Part shown: positions 1-11,767 of the stretch, piece by piece
How positions within the stretch are numbered: position 1 is the first letter of the stretch
Layout of the letters: each line of letters begins with the position of its first letter
From: Liquidambar formosana
Taxonomy: Eukaryota > Streptophyta > Magnoliopsida > Saxifragales > Altingiaceae
Assembly (NCBI GenBank): GCA_039720395.1
Contig: CM077832.1
Location: forward strand, 29,189,763 to 29,253,762
Direction: 5' to 3'
DNA: 64,000 bases
Notes under the pieces: model-generated
What the model was told of the DNA's origin: nothing
Seen by the model: the letters and a program-made list of their open reading frames with translations, nothing else
Database searches by the model: none
Position numbers and translations under genes: made by a program

Positions 1-149
1 TAATATCCAATGCTTGTGACTCATGTCCAATTTACATTAATTCCATTATTTACCGACCACTCCCGCAGGAGTCTTTGCGTGGAAATGGAGGATTTAACCC
101 AACCTCCAAGAGAACAATTGTGAGGAACCAAGGCTTGATTTATGAGAAT
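1..149 (-). repeat. Family-B LTR, antisense copy, left piece
   Basis: Bases 1 to about 118 are the inverted equivalent of 5466-5590 in the sense family-B LTR, including the shared CTCCCGCAGGAGTC stretch. The rest of this LTR lies left of the window. It resumes at 2296 after the inserted family-A LTR and again at 6154 after the sense B LTR. No coding sequence is visible. Confidence 0.75.
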
Positions 150-214
150 TTTGGGTTAGGATTTGCTAAGGTAGGTTTTCGTGAGCGTAGCACTTCTTTT
201 TGTATATGTTGAGC

Positions 215-400
215 AATATAGTTGACTATAGTAACTTATAGTCGACTATATTGTTAGGCAGAATTTCTTATTGTGCATGTTAAACAATTTAGCTGATTAT
301 AATGATTTACAGTCGGCTATATTGTCAGGCAGAAGGTTACGATACTGTTCATTTGGGGAGTTTTAGTCGATTATAATTCATTATAGCCAACTATAACGTA
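215..400 (+). repeat. Palindromic words in the U3 of family A
   Basis: Several imperfect copies of a TATAGTCGACTATA-type palindrome occur (near 218, 237, 290, 312, 365 and 385), 70-250 bp upstream of the TATA-like box. The cores vary (gtcgac, gttgac, gtcggc). Confidence 0.7.
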
Positions 401-511
401 CGAATTTCAATTTTTAGGCTAGATTTTAATGGGCTAAAAAGACCATTATACCCCTCACTTATACTCCCTTTATAAACTCAATTTCTAGAGGGTTCTCACC
501 CATTCTTCCCA

Positions 512-514
<3 letters not shown>

Positions 515-548
<34 letters not shown>
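515..548 (+). repeat. (GA)17 microsatellite
   Basis: A perfect GA tract follows the TATA-like box of the family-A LTR and runs into GAA repeats. The antisense A copy has a shorter CT tract at the equivalent place (about 52140-52152). Confidence 0.9.
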
Positions 549-551
<3 letters not shown>

Positions 552-1824
552 AGAAGAAGAAGAGAAGGAGAAGGGGGGGAGAAGCTCGACGGCAGCTCGC
601 TGGAGCATGGTAGCCTCGATCCGACACCAGCGAGCTCGGATCTAGCGTATTTTGGCCCGAGCTACACACGTATGGTCGTAGATTTGGATTTCTTCACTCT
701 ATTTTTGAGGTAGGGGCATTTTCTCATCTTAAACCATTGATGCATGGGGGTTTTGGGTTTAAATCATGTAAAAATACATGTATTTGGCATGCTTTGCATA
801 AACATCATACATGTGGACATATTCTACGGGTTTTGATAAATTTTGGAAAATCTAGGGTTTTGTATTATACACTATTTGGTCATATACATGTTACATTTCA
901 AACCCTCACATGATTTGGGGTACCATAGGTTGATTTACATAACCCCTTTCATTATATTCTTGTTATTTATGAAACTCTTATATGTTTAAGGGTTTAAATG
1001 GGTTGATTTTGATAACCTATTGGGTTAAATGCTTTCAATCAAATATTGGGGGTCACTTTTATATAAATGATTTGAAACCATTATTTTGAAAAATGGTTGG
1101 AAAATGATTACCATGATTTATGGAGTTATTTTATATGGTTTTCAAAGTACAAACCTATTATGTGGTTTTTGGAAAATTTATATATAATTTTCCTATTTAT
1201 GTGGAAATTATGAAATTGGTAAATGAAAAGATAAGTTGTGATAATATAAATATGATAATGAGGGCTACTGGAGACAGGATTACTGCGGTCCCAAAGGAAC
1301 GGGACGTCTTACTGTGTCTTCCTATCCTTTAGTCCTGGGCTACGTGCCTGAATATGAAGTTACTTTCTGGTCCAAGTAGGAACATAGTGTTTCCTCATAA
1401 TGGGGTTACTTTTTGGACTAGGTAGGATCCATAGTGTTTCCCTTTATTTTCCGCGCGCGAGGGCCCCGCATGACCTGGGGAGGATTTATCAGTTTAAAAG
1501 ACTAATGTTATGGATTGCCAGATATGGCAGATGATGGTTATTGGCTAATAAGGCCGTCCTATGATATCAAAAAATGATGGTTAAATTCATTTGTAAAATT
1601 ATGTTTTTGATAACAAAAAACTTGAGTTATTTCTTACCTCTTTAGAAAGAAAAAAGGGTGTTGGTATTTAATGATTTAACTTCCGCAGTTTATTTCATTA
1701 TACCTATATCGGTTTTATTTACTGAAAATATATATATTGCAAACTAATCAAGGGTTTTGCAGGGCTCTTGAAAAGTATATAAATTATGGTTTTTAAAACC
1801 TTGCGTTATTTTGACAAATGTTTT

Positions 1825-1847
1825 CCTACTGAGCGTATAGCTCATAT
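1825..1847 (+). promoter_or_regulatory. Conserved LTR hairpin (family A)
   Basis: CTACTGAGCGTATAGCTCA has TGAGC/GCTCA arms. The equivalent in family B (5724-5742) is TGAGTC/GACTCA, and in the gypsy C LTR a weaker form is at 43849-43866. The position late in the LTR suggests an R-region or RNA-processing role; this is inference. Confidence 0.5.
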
Positions 1848-2295
1848 CCCCACAGTTTTTCTTGCAGGTCATATTTTCAAAATAAAGCTTAACCTGGGGT
1901 TTGGGAAGCACATCAGCATGCTTGCATCCATATAGAGGATCATTGTAATTTTATTTCGGCTTTGAGCCTAGGCATGTATTAATTTTAATTCATGGCCTGT
2001 AATAAATAGATAAGTAGTGGGCGTAGATGCGGATGAGACCCATATGACTACGGTACATCCTGTGGATTTATTTATTTTGATTTATTGTGTGGATGATTGA
2101 AAATGATTATAAATGAGTTTTCTACAGGTTTTATGAATAGTTGATAACTTGGTATGTCTTATTTATAAACGAGACCATGCCGGATTTTCTAAAAATGTTT
2201 TCAAAAGAATTATTTTTATTAAACATCCACCAAGATTGGCTTTAAAATTGATTTTCTTACTATATAACTAACGGTCCCCATTTCGGGTCGTTACA

Positions 2296-3571
2296 AGAAT
2301 ACTACACCCTCGCAAGGATGGAAAGTAGCCTCTTTTTCAGGACAACACAGCACAACATCCCTATCTGGGACCGTAGTAGCCCGAATTCAGGAGCACAATT
2401 GTCATCCCTGCCTGGGACCGCAAGCAACCCAGAACCAAAGGAAAAGAAAACACAGTTTAGTCCCTTGACCGCAAGTAATCCAATTCCAATGACCCTTTTA
2501 TGCAACACTTTTACCCAGTGTTCATTAATTCCATTTAATGCATGATTATGCCCAACATATAGTACAATTAACCATAAAAATGATTTTTGACCAAAGTCAT
2601 CTCCAAAATATACCACATAAACCATAGTGGAAAATAATCCCATAATTATACCAAATTATGCTAACAACATAAATACCCATTTATGATTATAACCTTAAAA
2701 TCATAAACCAAAAGTATCAATTACTGATACAAAACTACCTATAAAATCCATACATTTATAATTCCCAAAAGACATAGGATAATCCATAATTCTTAATAAA
2801 CATAATTCCCAAATTAAGTTATCAAATACCCAAGGTTCCATATCAAGATTTATTCCATAAATCCTCTATATACATTTTCTAAATTCAAGAATAACAAATA
2901 CTATGATAATATATACCATATTATCATGTCAATAGTTTAAACCCATGTAAATTGCACCTACCTCCATGAAACATGTAGAAAAATGTAATCTTGATGTTAT
3001 GGGTGTGGAAATCAAGCCCTAGAATGCACATGCAAGCTCCTAATCCAAACTTTAGCTCCCAAATGACTTAGTTGATGAAGAGAATGGAGATTCCAACTCC
3101 AAGATGCAACCAAACCTCATAAATTGCATGAATAAACACAACATATAAGGATATAATAATTAAAACCCAAAAGAAATGCAAACCCTAGCCTTATATATGA
3201 GAAATTACCTCTCAAATCCAAAATGGAGGTAAACCATAGTGAATCCAAGCTAGAAATGTTGAAATCCAAGCCCCTATGCATGAAATCCAAGCAAAAGTAG
3301 ATGGAGAAACTCTTTCTCTCTCATCCGAACACCCAAGAGCTCTTCCTCACTCTCTTTCCCTCTCTCTCACACTAAAATGCAAGAAAAATGAGAGTTACAA
3401 GTTGAGGTTGAAGGGTTTTATAACCTCAGAGGAGCACATGCATCATTTTAGCACAAATGAGAGTTACAGTTCAATTCAGTTGACTCATGTAGCAATTCAG
3501 TCGACTAAATTGAAGATTCAGTCAACTGAAAATCCTAGAATTGGAACTCTCAGCTTCTATGTAATTCAGTC
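2296..3571 (-). repeat. Family-B LTR, antisense copy, middle piece
   Basis: This is a reverse-complement relative of about 4120-5480 in the sense B LTR. Matching stretches include the GAGGTAGGTGCAATTTACAT segment and the ATTAAATGG..AATGA..ACTGGGTAAAA segment. It ends in the 5-bp target site cagtc (3567-3571), duplicated at 6154-6158 around the inserted sense B LTR. Pyrimidine/AG repeats at 3310-3370 match the leader-like GA tract of the sense copy. Confidence 0.8.
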
Positions 3572-6153
3572 TGTAATACCCATAATTTTTAAATAGGGTA
3601 TTAAGGGTTTAATCTATGGTTAAAGTAGCTAATCCCTTGATTTTTCGAATGACTTCATGCATGGGTAATACATGTGTATGATATTATGATATTGGATGTG
3701 TTTTGATGCTTGTTTTGGTGCATTGAGTATCTTTTGGGTGCGCCTTATTTGCAACTTAAGGGTTTAAGCTGCTGAAATTTAGCTAAGTGTTAGGAAAAAG
3801 TGGATTTTCGTAGATCTTCGTTTTAAAGGATAATTTTTGGCGGTAATGGGAGTTTATAATATTATAAGACGTTGGTGATTTTATGGGATTTTATTAGCAT
3901 GTTTGGATTAGGTTCCACGCATGTTTGTTTTAGGAAAATCTGTCGAGAGACGAATTTTGTACTAAAACTTGAAAGTGAGATTTTGATATATTGAGAATTT
4001 GATTTTTCTTATATTTTATTTGGATTCAAATGGGGGGTTATTTGCTTATTTTCATTAAATAACTTAAAGTAAAAGGAAGAATAAAAGAATGGAGAAGATT
4101 ACTTAAATGTTTTTAATGAAATAAGGCTGATGTCTATGCTGATGAGGTGTAGTTTGACTGACTGCCAATTTTTCTGCTGACTGTGTGTTTCAGATGTCTA
4201 AAATACATTTCAGACGTCTGAAAGTGACATTTCAGACATCTTAAAGTTACATTCAGACGTCTGAAAGTTCTAGAGAGCGAGGTTTTCTGGACTACAGTTT
4301 CAGACGTCTGAAAGTTGCGATCTGCAGATTTCATAAAGGGTTAAAATGACATTTTTGCCCCCCTTTTCTATATAAACCCATCTAACTTGTCCCAAACACT
4401 ACAGATCTGGTTTTTTAGAGTATGGGAGAGCTAGAGAGAGAATGGGAGAAAAAGAGAGGGTACGGTGGAGAGAGAAAGAGCTTCTCCCTCCATTTTCATG
4501 GGTTTTCATGCATTTTTGGGTATTCTCTCTCCATTTCAAGCTAGGGTTCACTTTTGGATGGCATGGGAGAGCATCATTCATGGCATTTGGAGTTAGGGTT
4601 TCTTGTTTGGGCTCACACATGTGTTTTGGAGCTTGCTCTTGGTGGATTTGAGTTTGAATTTCATGGGATTTGGCATGGATGTTCATCCTCACCAATTCCT
4701 TTGCATTTTAGAGGTATTTTCTCACACTTAAAGGTTAGGGTTTGTATTCTTTTGAGGGTTTATCATCTTATTCTTACATTTTTGGGTTATTCATGCATAT
4801 TGGGGAGTTTTGGTGGCGATTTGGAGTTGGGACCTCCATTATCTTCATTAACCAAGTCATTTGGGAGCTAGGGCTTGGATTGGGAGCTTGCACTTGCATC
4901 ATAGGGCTTGGATTTCATACCCACAACATCAAAGGTTACATTTTTCCACGCATTTGATTGAGGTAGGTGCAATTTACATAGGTTTAAACTATGGACATGA
5001 TAATATGGTATATATTATCACATTATTTGGTATTCTTGGGTTTAGAATATGTATATTTACATGATTTATAGAATAAATCTTAAATGGAACTTTGGGTATT
5101 TGATAACGTAAATTGGAAATTACGTTTATTAATGAGTTGGTTTGTTTTATACATTCTATGGAATGTAATTGTATAGATTTTATGGGTATTCTTGTTGTTA
5201 ACATAAATTGGTATAATTATGTGATTATTTTCCACTATGGTTTATGTGGTATATTTTGGGAGATGATTTTGGTTAAAAATCATTTTATGGTTTATCGCAT
5301 TGCATGTCGGGCATAATCATGCATTAAATGGACTTAATGAATACTGGGTAAAAATATTGTATAAAAAGGGGTCATTGGAATTGGACTACTTGTAGTCAAT
5401 GGGACTTTGCGGTGTTTTCCATTCCTTTGGTCCTGGGGTACTTTCCGGTTCCAGGTAGGAACCCTTGTGTTGTCCTCTTGGAGGTTGAGTTTAAAATCCT
5501 CCGTTTCCGTGCGAAGACTCCTGCGGGAGTGGTTGGTAATTAATGGAATTAACATAAATTGGACATGAGTCACATGCATTGGGCATTATGCATTATTTAT
5601 TTTAAGTTATGGGTTATAACTTATTCTGAGTTCGTAATATACCTAGTTAGTATATTTCGTTTTAAATGACATAATTGGTTTTATTTATATCATTGCTTTA
5701 GTTTACTATGTTAAATTGTATCTACTGAGTCGTCGGACTCACGCCTATTATTTTAAATGTTTTTCAGATAATCCAAGGATTGGTTTTGCTATCTTGGGTG
5801 GAAGATGTTCTTAATGGACATTTCATTATGTTAATTATCAATGTAATTAAATCAGAATTGTAAGTGTAAATTTAATCGGGGTTGTAATTGTAATTATTTA
5901 ATGTTGTATATACGTGGAATGCGATGCATGGGATGATACCACACTCATGGATGACATAGAAATTTTTATGTATGGATTTTTATAATAGGTTTTTTCGATG
6001 GTATGTCCTATCTACGGATGGGTCACGCCGAAATTTTTTTTAAAATGATTGAGGATTTTAACACGTGTCATCCATGTTTTATCAAAGGATTTATTAAAGA
6101 AAAAGCTCGTTTTATTATTATTGATCACGGCTTAATTAATTTGGGTCGTGACA
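3572..6153 (+). mobile_element. Family-B gypsy-type solo LTR, complete with TSD
   Basis: It starts TGTAATACCC, ends GGGTCGTGACA, and is flanked on both sides by cagtc (3567-3571 and 6154-6158), so both borders are base-exact. At 2582 bp it has no primer-binding site or internal genes, as expected after LTR-LTR recombination. U3 palindromes lie at 4189-4313, a TATA-like ctatataaacc near 4369, and the conserved hairpin at 5724-5742. It sits inside an older antisense LTR of the same family. Confidence 0.92.
4189..4313 (+). repeat. TTTCAGACGTCTGAAA palindrome cluster
   Basis: Two perfect 16-bp palindromes (4208-4223 and 4298-4313) and three imperfect copies stand about 60-180 bp upstream of the TATA-like box of the B LTR. 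In the antisense B copy the aligned place carries TTCAGTCGACTGAA-type words instead (3466-3571 and 6154-6186). Confidence 0.85.
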
Positions 6154-6741
6154 CAGTCGACTGAAATCACACTTCAGTCGACTCAAACAGACATAATACA
6201 CTCCACAGCCTTATTTTCATTCAAAACATTTAAGTTACTTTAAGTTATTTAATGAAAATAATTAAATAATCGCCCATTTGAATCCAAATAAAATATTAAA
6301 AAAATCAAATTGCAAGTATATGAAAATTTCATTTCCAAGTTTTAGTACAAAATCCGTCTCCTGACAGATTTTCCTAAAACAAACATGTGAGGAACCCATT
6401 CCAAACATACTAATAAAATCCCATAAATCACACATGCCTTATAATATTATAAACTTCCATTACCGCCAAAAATTATCTTTAAAAACGAAGGTTTACGAAA
6501 ATTCATTTTTTTCCCACACTTAGCCAAATTTCAGCAGCTTAAATCTTTACATTGCAAATAAAGCCAAACGCACCCTTAAAATACTCATTGCATAAAACCT
6601 ATCATCAAAACACATTCAACATCATCATCACATCATACACATACATTACCCAATTATGAGGAAATCCGACAAATCATGGGATTAATTATACTAACCATAG
6701 CTTAACCCTTAATACCCTATTTAAAAATTATGGGAGTTACA
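6154..6741 (-). repeat. Family-B LTR, antisense copy, right end
   Basis: This is the reverse complement of the first 0.5 kb of the B LTR. Read on the minus strand it starts TGTAACTCCCATAATTTTTA at 6741. It adjoins the cagtc target duplication of the inserted sense copy, so 3572-4120 and 6200-6741 form a large inverted repeat. Confidence 0.85.
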
Positions 6742-6875
6742 ACTTCATTATGAAAACAAGGTACAAACATAGTTTTTTTTCAAACCAACTGGGCTTTGGT
6801 TTATTTAAAAACCAAATAATAGTTATAGACCAAACTGGGATCCAGGTTTTGAAGTTCCTAAACAGGTATGAGGCA

Positions 6876-7510
6876 TGGTGCAGCAGCTTGGTGAAACCAT
6901 GAAAAGATATTAATTGTCCAATAATGTCTACCCAACAATAATGTTCAACAAATTTTTCTAGTTTTTCAGTTATTGACAAATATTCTACACTTTTTTTTGG
7001 GAGAGAAGGGGGGGGAGGAAGGGGAGGCCAACATCTACAAATCCACAACAATCATGCTCAATATGTAAAATATAGCCTTTGGAAATATCTAGAATATAGT
7101 TCCAGCTTCCAAGGATTGGTCAATCCTATCAATGAAACATGCAAGGATTGAATGAAATTGATCACCATGTGGTCCCCGCGACATAGTTAATGTTAAATGA
7201 GAAGTTGTTTTTATTTGTTACTCTCGAAATAGAGGCCTACTGTTAGAGATATCGATCTCAGATTGTATAAAACCTAAGGCTGTTTACATAGGATTACAAT
7301 CCTTCATCTTTAACTCAATTCTTCACACCAATGAACTCAAGCAAAAACTTCAAATGTTCAGAAGACGATAATTAGTAAGGTAAAGATAGGGGTTTGCACA
7401 AGTCGGTTTGGAACAGTTAGGAGAGAAATTATCAACCAATCCGCCAAGGGCGGTTTGCAAAATTTTCAACCCGTTGTCAAATCGTTGGTCCTAAAAACCG
7501 ATAGATTGGT

Positions 7511-7546
<36 letters not shown>

Positions 7547-8130
7547 GAATCGATGGTTTGGGCAGGTTGTATCATGCCTTTCATAACTTTTATAAGGATT
7601 GTCAAATAACCAGAAAGTGTGCTTTCTTAATCTCTATGAGGATGGTTTGTTGATTTCTTAGTAAAAATGTTTAGAGACAAACCATTTTTTTGAGTAAAAA
7701 GAGACAAATCCTTTAACATTCTATAATATCAAATTCCACAAAATAATTATAGATCAAGCAACAAAAAGTTTAAAAATATATATATATGTTGATGAAGTAG
7801 TATTATATATATTAATACCACTTCATCAAAAATGCGGATTGGGTTGGTTTATTAGCGGTTTAACAATGTTCAACCCGCCAACCAAACCAAATCGCCAAAT
7901 TTATTACTCTACCCATCCAAACCAATCCGCTTATTCTCTCAAACCACTTGGGTCGGTGTGGAATAAAACGGATTGGTTTGGTTTGGCAAATTGGGCAATT
8001 TTTGCACATCCCTAGGTAAAGATGCCCCTCTTTCCCATATAAAATATAATATAATATTGGAGTATTTGTTTTCCATAAAGTGTTCTTCGTTCAAAGCATG
8101 TATCTAGAGATTTGTGTGTCGATCTTTATT
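6876..8130. repeat. Unknown dispersed repeat, copy 1
   Basis: It shares several diverged blocks with 9100-9715. Examples are the AGTTTTTCAGTTATT segment, the TTCCAAGGATTGGTCAATCC segment, and the AAATATAATATAATATTGGAGTAT segment. It is interrupted by the hAT MITE at 7387-8014, and the second copy lacks that insertion. No domain is recognised. Confidence 0.75.
7387..8014. mobile_element. hAT-type MITE with 8-bp TSD
   Basis: The ends are TAGGGGTTTGCAC at the left and an inverted TAGGGATGTGCA at the right. They are flanked by perfect ggtaaaga duplications (7379-7386 and 8015-8022). The empty site is visible in the sister repeat near 9600. The interior contains repeated GGTTTGG/CCAAACC words and a 32-T tract (7514-7545). 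No transposase is encoded. Eight-bp duplications and TAGGG termini are typical of plant hAT derivatives. Confidence 0.9.
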
Positions 8131-9099
8131 GTGCAAAAAATGACAGGTTCAGCGCCATATCGACGTATGAAGAAGGGACATTTTCTGGCATATGAAGAAA
8201 GGACATTTTCTATGAAAAATGTATCTCGTGTATTTTCTAGCTTCTCTTTGTTAGTTTCCATGCCATTACCTATTTGTGTCGAGAACATGAAGGAAAGATC
8301 CTCAGATTTGTGTGTGAATCTTTGTTGTTCTTCATCGGATTTGCGTAGATTTGGCTGTCTTGCTTTCGATTTTGGGTTCATTCACTAAAAACCCTTGAAA
8401 GATTTGAGTGATTGGTTATAGATTTTACGAAATACGTGAGAGATACATGTAGATGATGGGTCTTTGGACAAAATAGAAGCAAAGCATAATCTTTTTATTA
8501 TCTATTTGATAAATTATTTTTAAAAAAAAGAAAGAAAGAAAGGAAAAATTCCCACATGCGATGTCTCATAATCTAGTCTTTATTACTTAAACTTAAACGA
8601 TTTGTTTGCTTCTTTTCTTTGTTTTATTTATTTATTTATTGGTCCAAGAATCGGGAGAGGCCGATCCTCTACTGCACCTCGAAAATAAAGGAGTTTTTAT
8701 GAACTTATGACACTTTGTTTGCTTCTCGCCTTCTCAGAAATAATATTGCAAGCTGACATGGCATAATGTACTTCCAAAACCCCACCCCAGGGCCTCTGTT
8801 TTTCTATAATTAAATTAAATTAGATTAGATTCCTTCATTAATTATATATTACCAATTATTATTTTGTTTATTGCTTTGCTGTGTTATTTATTCTCTTTCA
8901 TGTATCAGATAGATGATTTACTAATGTTTGACGATTGGGTTTTCGTATACCCAGAGTTTAACTTGATTTTATGATAATGACTAGCGAGACACTCACCAAA
9001 GCATGCTGACGTTTTTACTTTTTCTGAATAAAATGGATTACAACAAAAAAAGACCAAAACCAAAAGAAAACTAAGACCAAGTATACTTATCTGTCGTGT
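8131..9099. other. AT-rich intergenic, nothing recognised
   Basis: No conserved ORF or element borders are seen. Short TTTA runs and purine runs occur near 8520-8650. Confidence 0.6.
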
Positions 9100-9715
9100 T
9101 GCAGCAACTTGGTAAAACTATGAAATGATATTAATCATCCGGTTATGTCTGCCCATCAATAATGTTACAAATTTTTTTCTAGTTTTTCAGTTATTTACAA
9201 ATATTCTGCCTTTCTTTTTTCTTCCTTCCTTTTTTTTTTTCTTTTTTGGGAAAGTCCGACATCTACAAATCTACAACAACCAGGCTCAATATGTAAAATA
9301 TATATAGCCTTTAAAAATAGCTAAAATATAGTTCCAACTTCCAAGGATTGGTCAATCCTATCAATGAAAAGGTACAAGGATTGAAAGAAACAGATCACCA
9401 AGTGGTTCCCGCAACATAGTTAAATGAGAAGTAATTTTATTGGTTACTCTCAAAACAGAGGGTTAGCCTTCGTAGATATCTCAAACTGGATAATACCCAA
9501 GGCTACTTACATAAAATTGCAGTCTTTCATCTTCAACTAAGTTCTTCACACCAGTGAACTCAGGTAGAAACTTCAGATGTTCCGGCGACAGCAACTGGTA
9601 AGGTAAGGACACCCCTCTTTCCCAAATAAAATATAATATAATATTGGAGTATCTGTTTTCCATAAAGTTCTCTTCTTTCATAGCGTGTATCTAGAGATTC
9701 CTCTATATAGCCCAT
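9100..9715. repeat. Unknown dispersed repeat, copy 2
   Basis: This is the counterpart of 6876-8130 without the hAT MITE. It ends at GTATCTAGAGATT near 9700, where both copies lose similarity. Confidence 0.75.
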
Positions 9716-10407
9716 TAGGAGTGCGAGATGGTTCGGGTAGATCCAAGAGTATGATCGTTCTGAGCAATTCAGTCTTGTCCGGTCCAGGCCAAACAATAAC
9801 TGATCCGGTTCTCAGGCCACAATTTCTAAGAACCAATAAATTCGTTCTAGTCCACGGTTTAAGGGGTTTCAAAACCAGTTCCGACCAAATTCTCAAATTC
9901 TGGAAAAAAAAAAAAAAAAAAAAGAGAAAGAAAGAAAGAAAGAAAGAAAAACAACAATATATATATATATATACACACACAGTCTTGATCAAGTCAGCAC
10001 GTGTTGACATAAGTTATATTAGCACCATGCATTAGAGGTTGTACCCCTTGCATTGGCCCAATGTACCCCATAAACCATTAATGCACGAGATACAACTTCC
10101 AATGCAAGTGTTGATATAAGTTATATCAGTACGTGTTTACCTGATCATCATCCTATCTATATATATATATATTACACTCCATATATAAGTATTATTCAAT
10201 AAATAATAATACTTATTCAATAAAGTTATTAACTTTTACAAAAAAACAAAACAAAAACAAAAACTGAGAATTGGACTGTTTTTGCCGGTTCGGTCCAGTC
10301 AATTCCATTACAATTTCTAGTCCGGTTCCAATTCAATTTTTTAAAGATTGAATTAATTTGGTACGATATAGATTTTCCTCTTGCCCGGACCAAGGTGCAC
10401 CCCTAAT
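9716..10407. mobile_element. Candidate hAT-like non-autonomous element
   Basis: The left end is TTAGGAGTGCGAGATGGTTC and the inverted right end is TTAGGGGTGCACCTTGGTCC. Inside are GGTCC/GGACC-rich segments, an A20/GAAA tract (9903-9950), a TA/CA microsatellite (9957-9980), and a nested fold-back at about 10024-10112. I see no clean 8-bp target duplication, so the type is tentative. Confidence 0.45.
10024..10112. repeat. Small fold-back inside the hAT-like element
   Basis: CATGCATTAGAGGTTGTACC is inverted as CTTGCATTGGAAGTTGTATC. The unit is flanked by near-identical TTGAYATAAGTTATATYAG segments. Confidence 0.6.
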
Positions 10408-11300
10408 GTATATATTGCGATTGCAACCGATACATAGCGTTTCAGTTGATTTCAATGTCACTGTACTTGTATCAATGTCAGACTGATACTTTTCATAAGT
10501 TTTGTTGTTTATGATGATTTGCGTGGCATAATGAAGGCATGGTTGTGGAAAACCAAACTTTTGCTTTGATCTGCACTGGGTGATAGGTTCTTGGCGTTGG
10601 GTAGGCCTAACAAATCTACAGTTTTTAGGATGAGTTCGTGCCCACACCTGACTAAAAGCTCATACAAAATCTTTAGGCCTTAACCCAGCCTAACCGAAAT
10701 TCACTGGATTTAGTTTTGAGTTTTAGCTGACCTGAAGTCCATATGCACCTACTTTTATCTCAAAGAATGGGGTGATAGTGGGTCCTAGCCATGCATAGGA
10801 AGTCATTCTCACTTGAAGTTACTAACTCATTTTAGTTTTACCATTTGATTTAACTGAAATTTAGGGTAAAATACTCTTAGTTCAACTCTAGTTGTGTAGG
10901 TTTAAATCCCAATTCATTTTCGAAAATATTTAGGTAGCTAATTAGATGGGGCAAAACCAAGGGGTTTAGGGTAGGGATTTTCATGTGCCTTATAGATGCT
11001 AAACCACTCTGTTCGATGCTAGAGAATTCAAGACTCGAGAGGCTCATGTTACTCTTATTTTTTTTTAATATTCATCCATTGGTTTAATTGAATATAATGT
11101 GTTTCTTCTCCCTAGTACTCACAAATTATCGCCTACAATGTCCAACCCCTCCCTCTTTAGTCTTTCCCCTCATTCAGTCAGGGCCCAGAGGATATATACT
11201 ACCATACTACTATTTTACAATTTGTCGCGTATAACTCGACCACCTCAATGTAACTGAAAAAGCATAGTGATCCCCCCGTTTTCCATACATTCAAACTTAG
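10408..11300. other. Intergenic, nothing recognised
   Basis: No conserved ORF, RNA gene or element borders are visible. The region lies between the hAT-like element and the SINE. Confidence 0.6.
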
Positions 11301-11314
11301 AGACCTTTATGTTT

Positions 11315-11515
11315 TTTTTGGTCTTTGACCCAATGTATCCCTAAAGCTAACAACCAAGGGACTAATCACTGTCGCGACAGGTGGGCAATGGTAAATCGCT
11401 AGCCCAGGGATTTTTTCCGAAGTATTGGGACTCGAACTCGAGATCTTTCAACTCCACTCGAGACAACCACTTTGGCGCCAAGTGCCCAACCACTAGACCA
11501 ACCCACTGGGTTTAA
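11315..11515 (-). mobile_element. tRNA-derived SINE
   Basis: Read on the minus strand, an A-box-like TGGTCTAGTGG is followed about 50 bp later by a B box (GAGTTCGAGTCCC). The element ends in an A tract (T tract 11312-11319 on the plus strand). It is flanked by 14-bp duplications with one mismatch: agacctttatgttt (11301-11314) and agacttttatgttt (11516-11529). A split pol III promoter, A tail and long TSD are diagnostic of a SINE. Confidence 0.85.
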
Positions 11516-11670
11516 AGACTTTTATGTTTGTAACTAAAAAACTATAACTATCCTCCTTGAGATTTATTGTCATAGTTAAAACTCTATGTTTTAATAACTG
11601 AAGCACTTGCGGAAAAACAAACGCCTGTGCGAATTAACTCTCTCTCTCTCTCTCACATGCTCACACACAC

Positions 11671-11680
11671 GTATATATAG
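11671..11680 (+). promoter_or_regulatory. TATA box of the prolamin-like gene
   Basis: GTATATATAG stands 88 bp upstream of the start codon, preceded by a CT tract (11638-11654) and a CA tract. Transcription would start near 11705, just past a tiny ATG-AGC-TTG-TAA reading frame at 11688. Confidence 0.65.
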
Positions 11681-11767
11681 ACGCACCATGAGCTTGTAAA
11701 CTCCTATAGGACACTCTTTCGTATACTGAATTTATCCAGGTGAGGGGAAAGGTTGAAATAACCAAGC

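Larger units (their letters stand above)
150..2295 (+). mobile_element. Family-A gypsy-type solo LTR
   Basis: The block from about 450 to 2295 has a long antisense relative at 50498-52239. Both encode the same non-functional shadow ORF and both end in a GGGTCGTTACA-type terminus. The right end is sharp and is followed by agaat (2296-2300). The same agaat occurs at 145-149, giving a possible 5-bp target duplication, but the sequence after it does not begin with TG, so the left border is uncertain. A TATA-like tttataaa lies near 470 and a GA microsatellite just after it. No internal region or second LTR follows, so it is a solo LTR. Confidence 0.7.

Noticed and set aside
1120..1332. 70-codon frame with a close relative at 51456-51668
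   Set aside because: The similarity comes from both lying in family-A LTRs; LTRs of this type are non-coding and the frame is short.
2302..2643. 113-codon minus-strand frame
   Set aside because: Lies inside the antisense B LTR; the aligned sense copy has no such frame.
9685..10035. 116-codon open frame over Lys-rich sequence
   Set aside because: It translates an A20/GAAA tract and a TA microsatellite inside a hAT-like element; no family resemblance.
11370..11515. tRNA gene on the minus strand
   Set aside because: A and B boxes are present but no cloverleaf or anticodon arm can be formed; the TSD and A tail mark a SINE.
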